DNA of 64,000 nt from Nitratireductor thuwali (GTDB taxonomy: Bacteria > Pseudomonadota > Alphaproteobacteria > Rhizobiales > Rhizobiaceae). The DNA is taken from positions 2,292,001-2,356,000 of the forward strand of contig NZ_CP030941.1 of assembly GCF_036621415.1 (NCBI RefSeq). Direction: 5' to 3'. The first letter of the stretch is position 1; each line of letters starts with the position of its first letter. The translations under genes were made by a program, and so were the position numbers. A model generated the notes under the pieces. That model was not told the origin of the DNA. It ran no database searches and saw only the letters and a list, made by a program, of their open reading frames with translations. Shown piece by piece: positions 63,983 to 64,000 of this stretch.

Positions 63983-64000
63983 CCGATGAACATACCGGAA

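Larger units (their letters stand above)
26825..64000. mobile_element. Integrative and conjugative element, one arm (continues past window)
   Basis: Right of tRNA-Arg the content changes from housekeeping to accessory genes and then a full conjugation module (trbB-trbI, copG, traG, relaxase, DUF736, traF, DUF2840, AlpA-like). This order is that of the ICE family widespread in Rhizobiales and sphingomonads. Cargo lies between the tRNA and the LysR/DUF2274 end of trb. No integrase, ParA or RepA gene is inside the window. The exact left boundary and the att repeat are not proven, and a decayed or composite island is an alternative. Confidence 0.7.

Overview
The window looks like an alphaproteobacterial chromosome of the order Rhizobiales, most likely a Phyllobacteriaceae member close to Mesorhizobium, Chelativorans or Nitratireductor. 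This rests on high GC, on the gene order tsaB-rimI-plsC-miaB-phoH-ybeY-corC-lnt-HTH-metK-trmB and rimP-nusA-ylxR-infB-rbfA-truB, and on a REP-like palindrome of a type common in that group. No species call is possible from the sequence alone.

Bases 1-26,570 are core chromosome, nearly all on the minus strand. The left edge cuts a sensor histidine kinase. Then comes the ribosome maturation and translation initiation operon (rimP to truB), followed by trmB, metK with a structured leader, a Cro/CI-type regulator, and an Lnt-family protein that lacks two of its three catalytic residues. Next are a frameshifted methyltransferase, a GNAT enzyme, and the corC-ybeY-phoH-miaB-plsC-rimI-tsaB cluster, then malate synthase G and an oxoprolinase/hydantoinase A-type protein. 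The core ends with four small exported proteins that share an unusual C-terminal motif, with three of them as tandem paralogs.

At 26.57-26.82 kb there is a 5' fragment of a tRNA-Arg gene followed by an intact tRNA-Arg(CCG). From here to the right edge the window is consistent with one arm of an integrative and conjugative element (ICE). The cargo (26.9-43.8 kb) includes a TauE-like exporter, AzlCD and LysE exporters, a TetR/MFS pair with two operator-like sites, and a minus-strand unit ending in an AAC(6')-like acetyltransferase and a class A beta-lactamase. Divergent from that unit lies a plus-strand group (37-codon leader, proline racemase-like enzyme, two DUF899 redox proteins, small membrane protein, DUF3052) behind a promoter element that recurs 4.3 kb downstream in front of decayed genes.

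From 43.8 to 64 kb is the transfer module: LysR regulator, DUF2274, trbI-G-F-L-K-J-E-D-C-B, copG, traG, relaxase, lytic transglycosylase, DUF736, traF, DUF2840 and an AlpA-like regulator. Most of these genes overlap or nearly touch. The set could make a mating-pair-formation channel, coupling protein and relaxosome. Two probable defence-type genes sit in it: a PD-(D/E)XK-like nuclease protein between copG and trbB, and an abortive-infection-like protein with a HEPN-type R-X6-H motif at the right edge. No integrase, ParA or replication initiator is present, so these should lie beyond the right edge if the ICE is intact.
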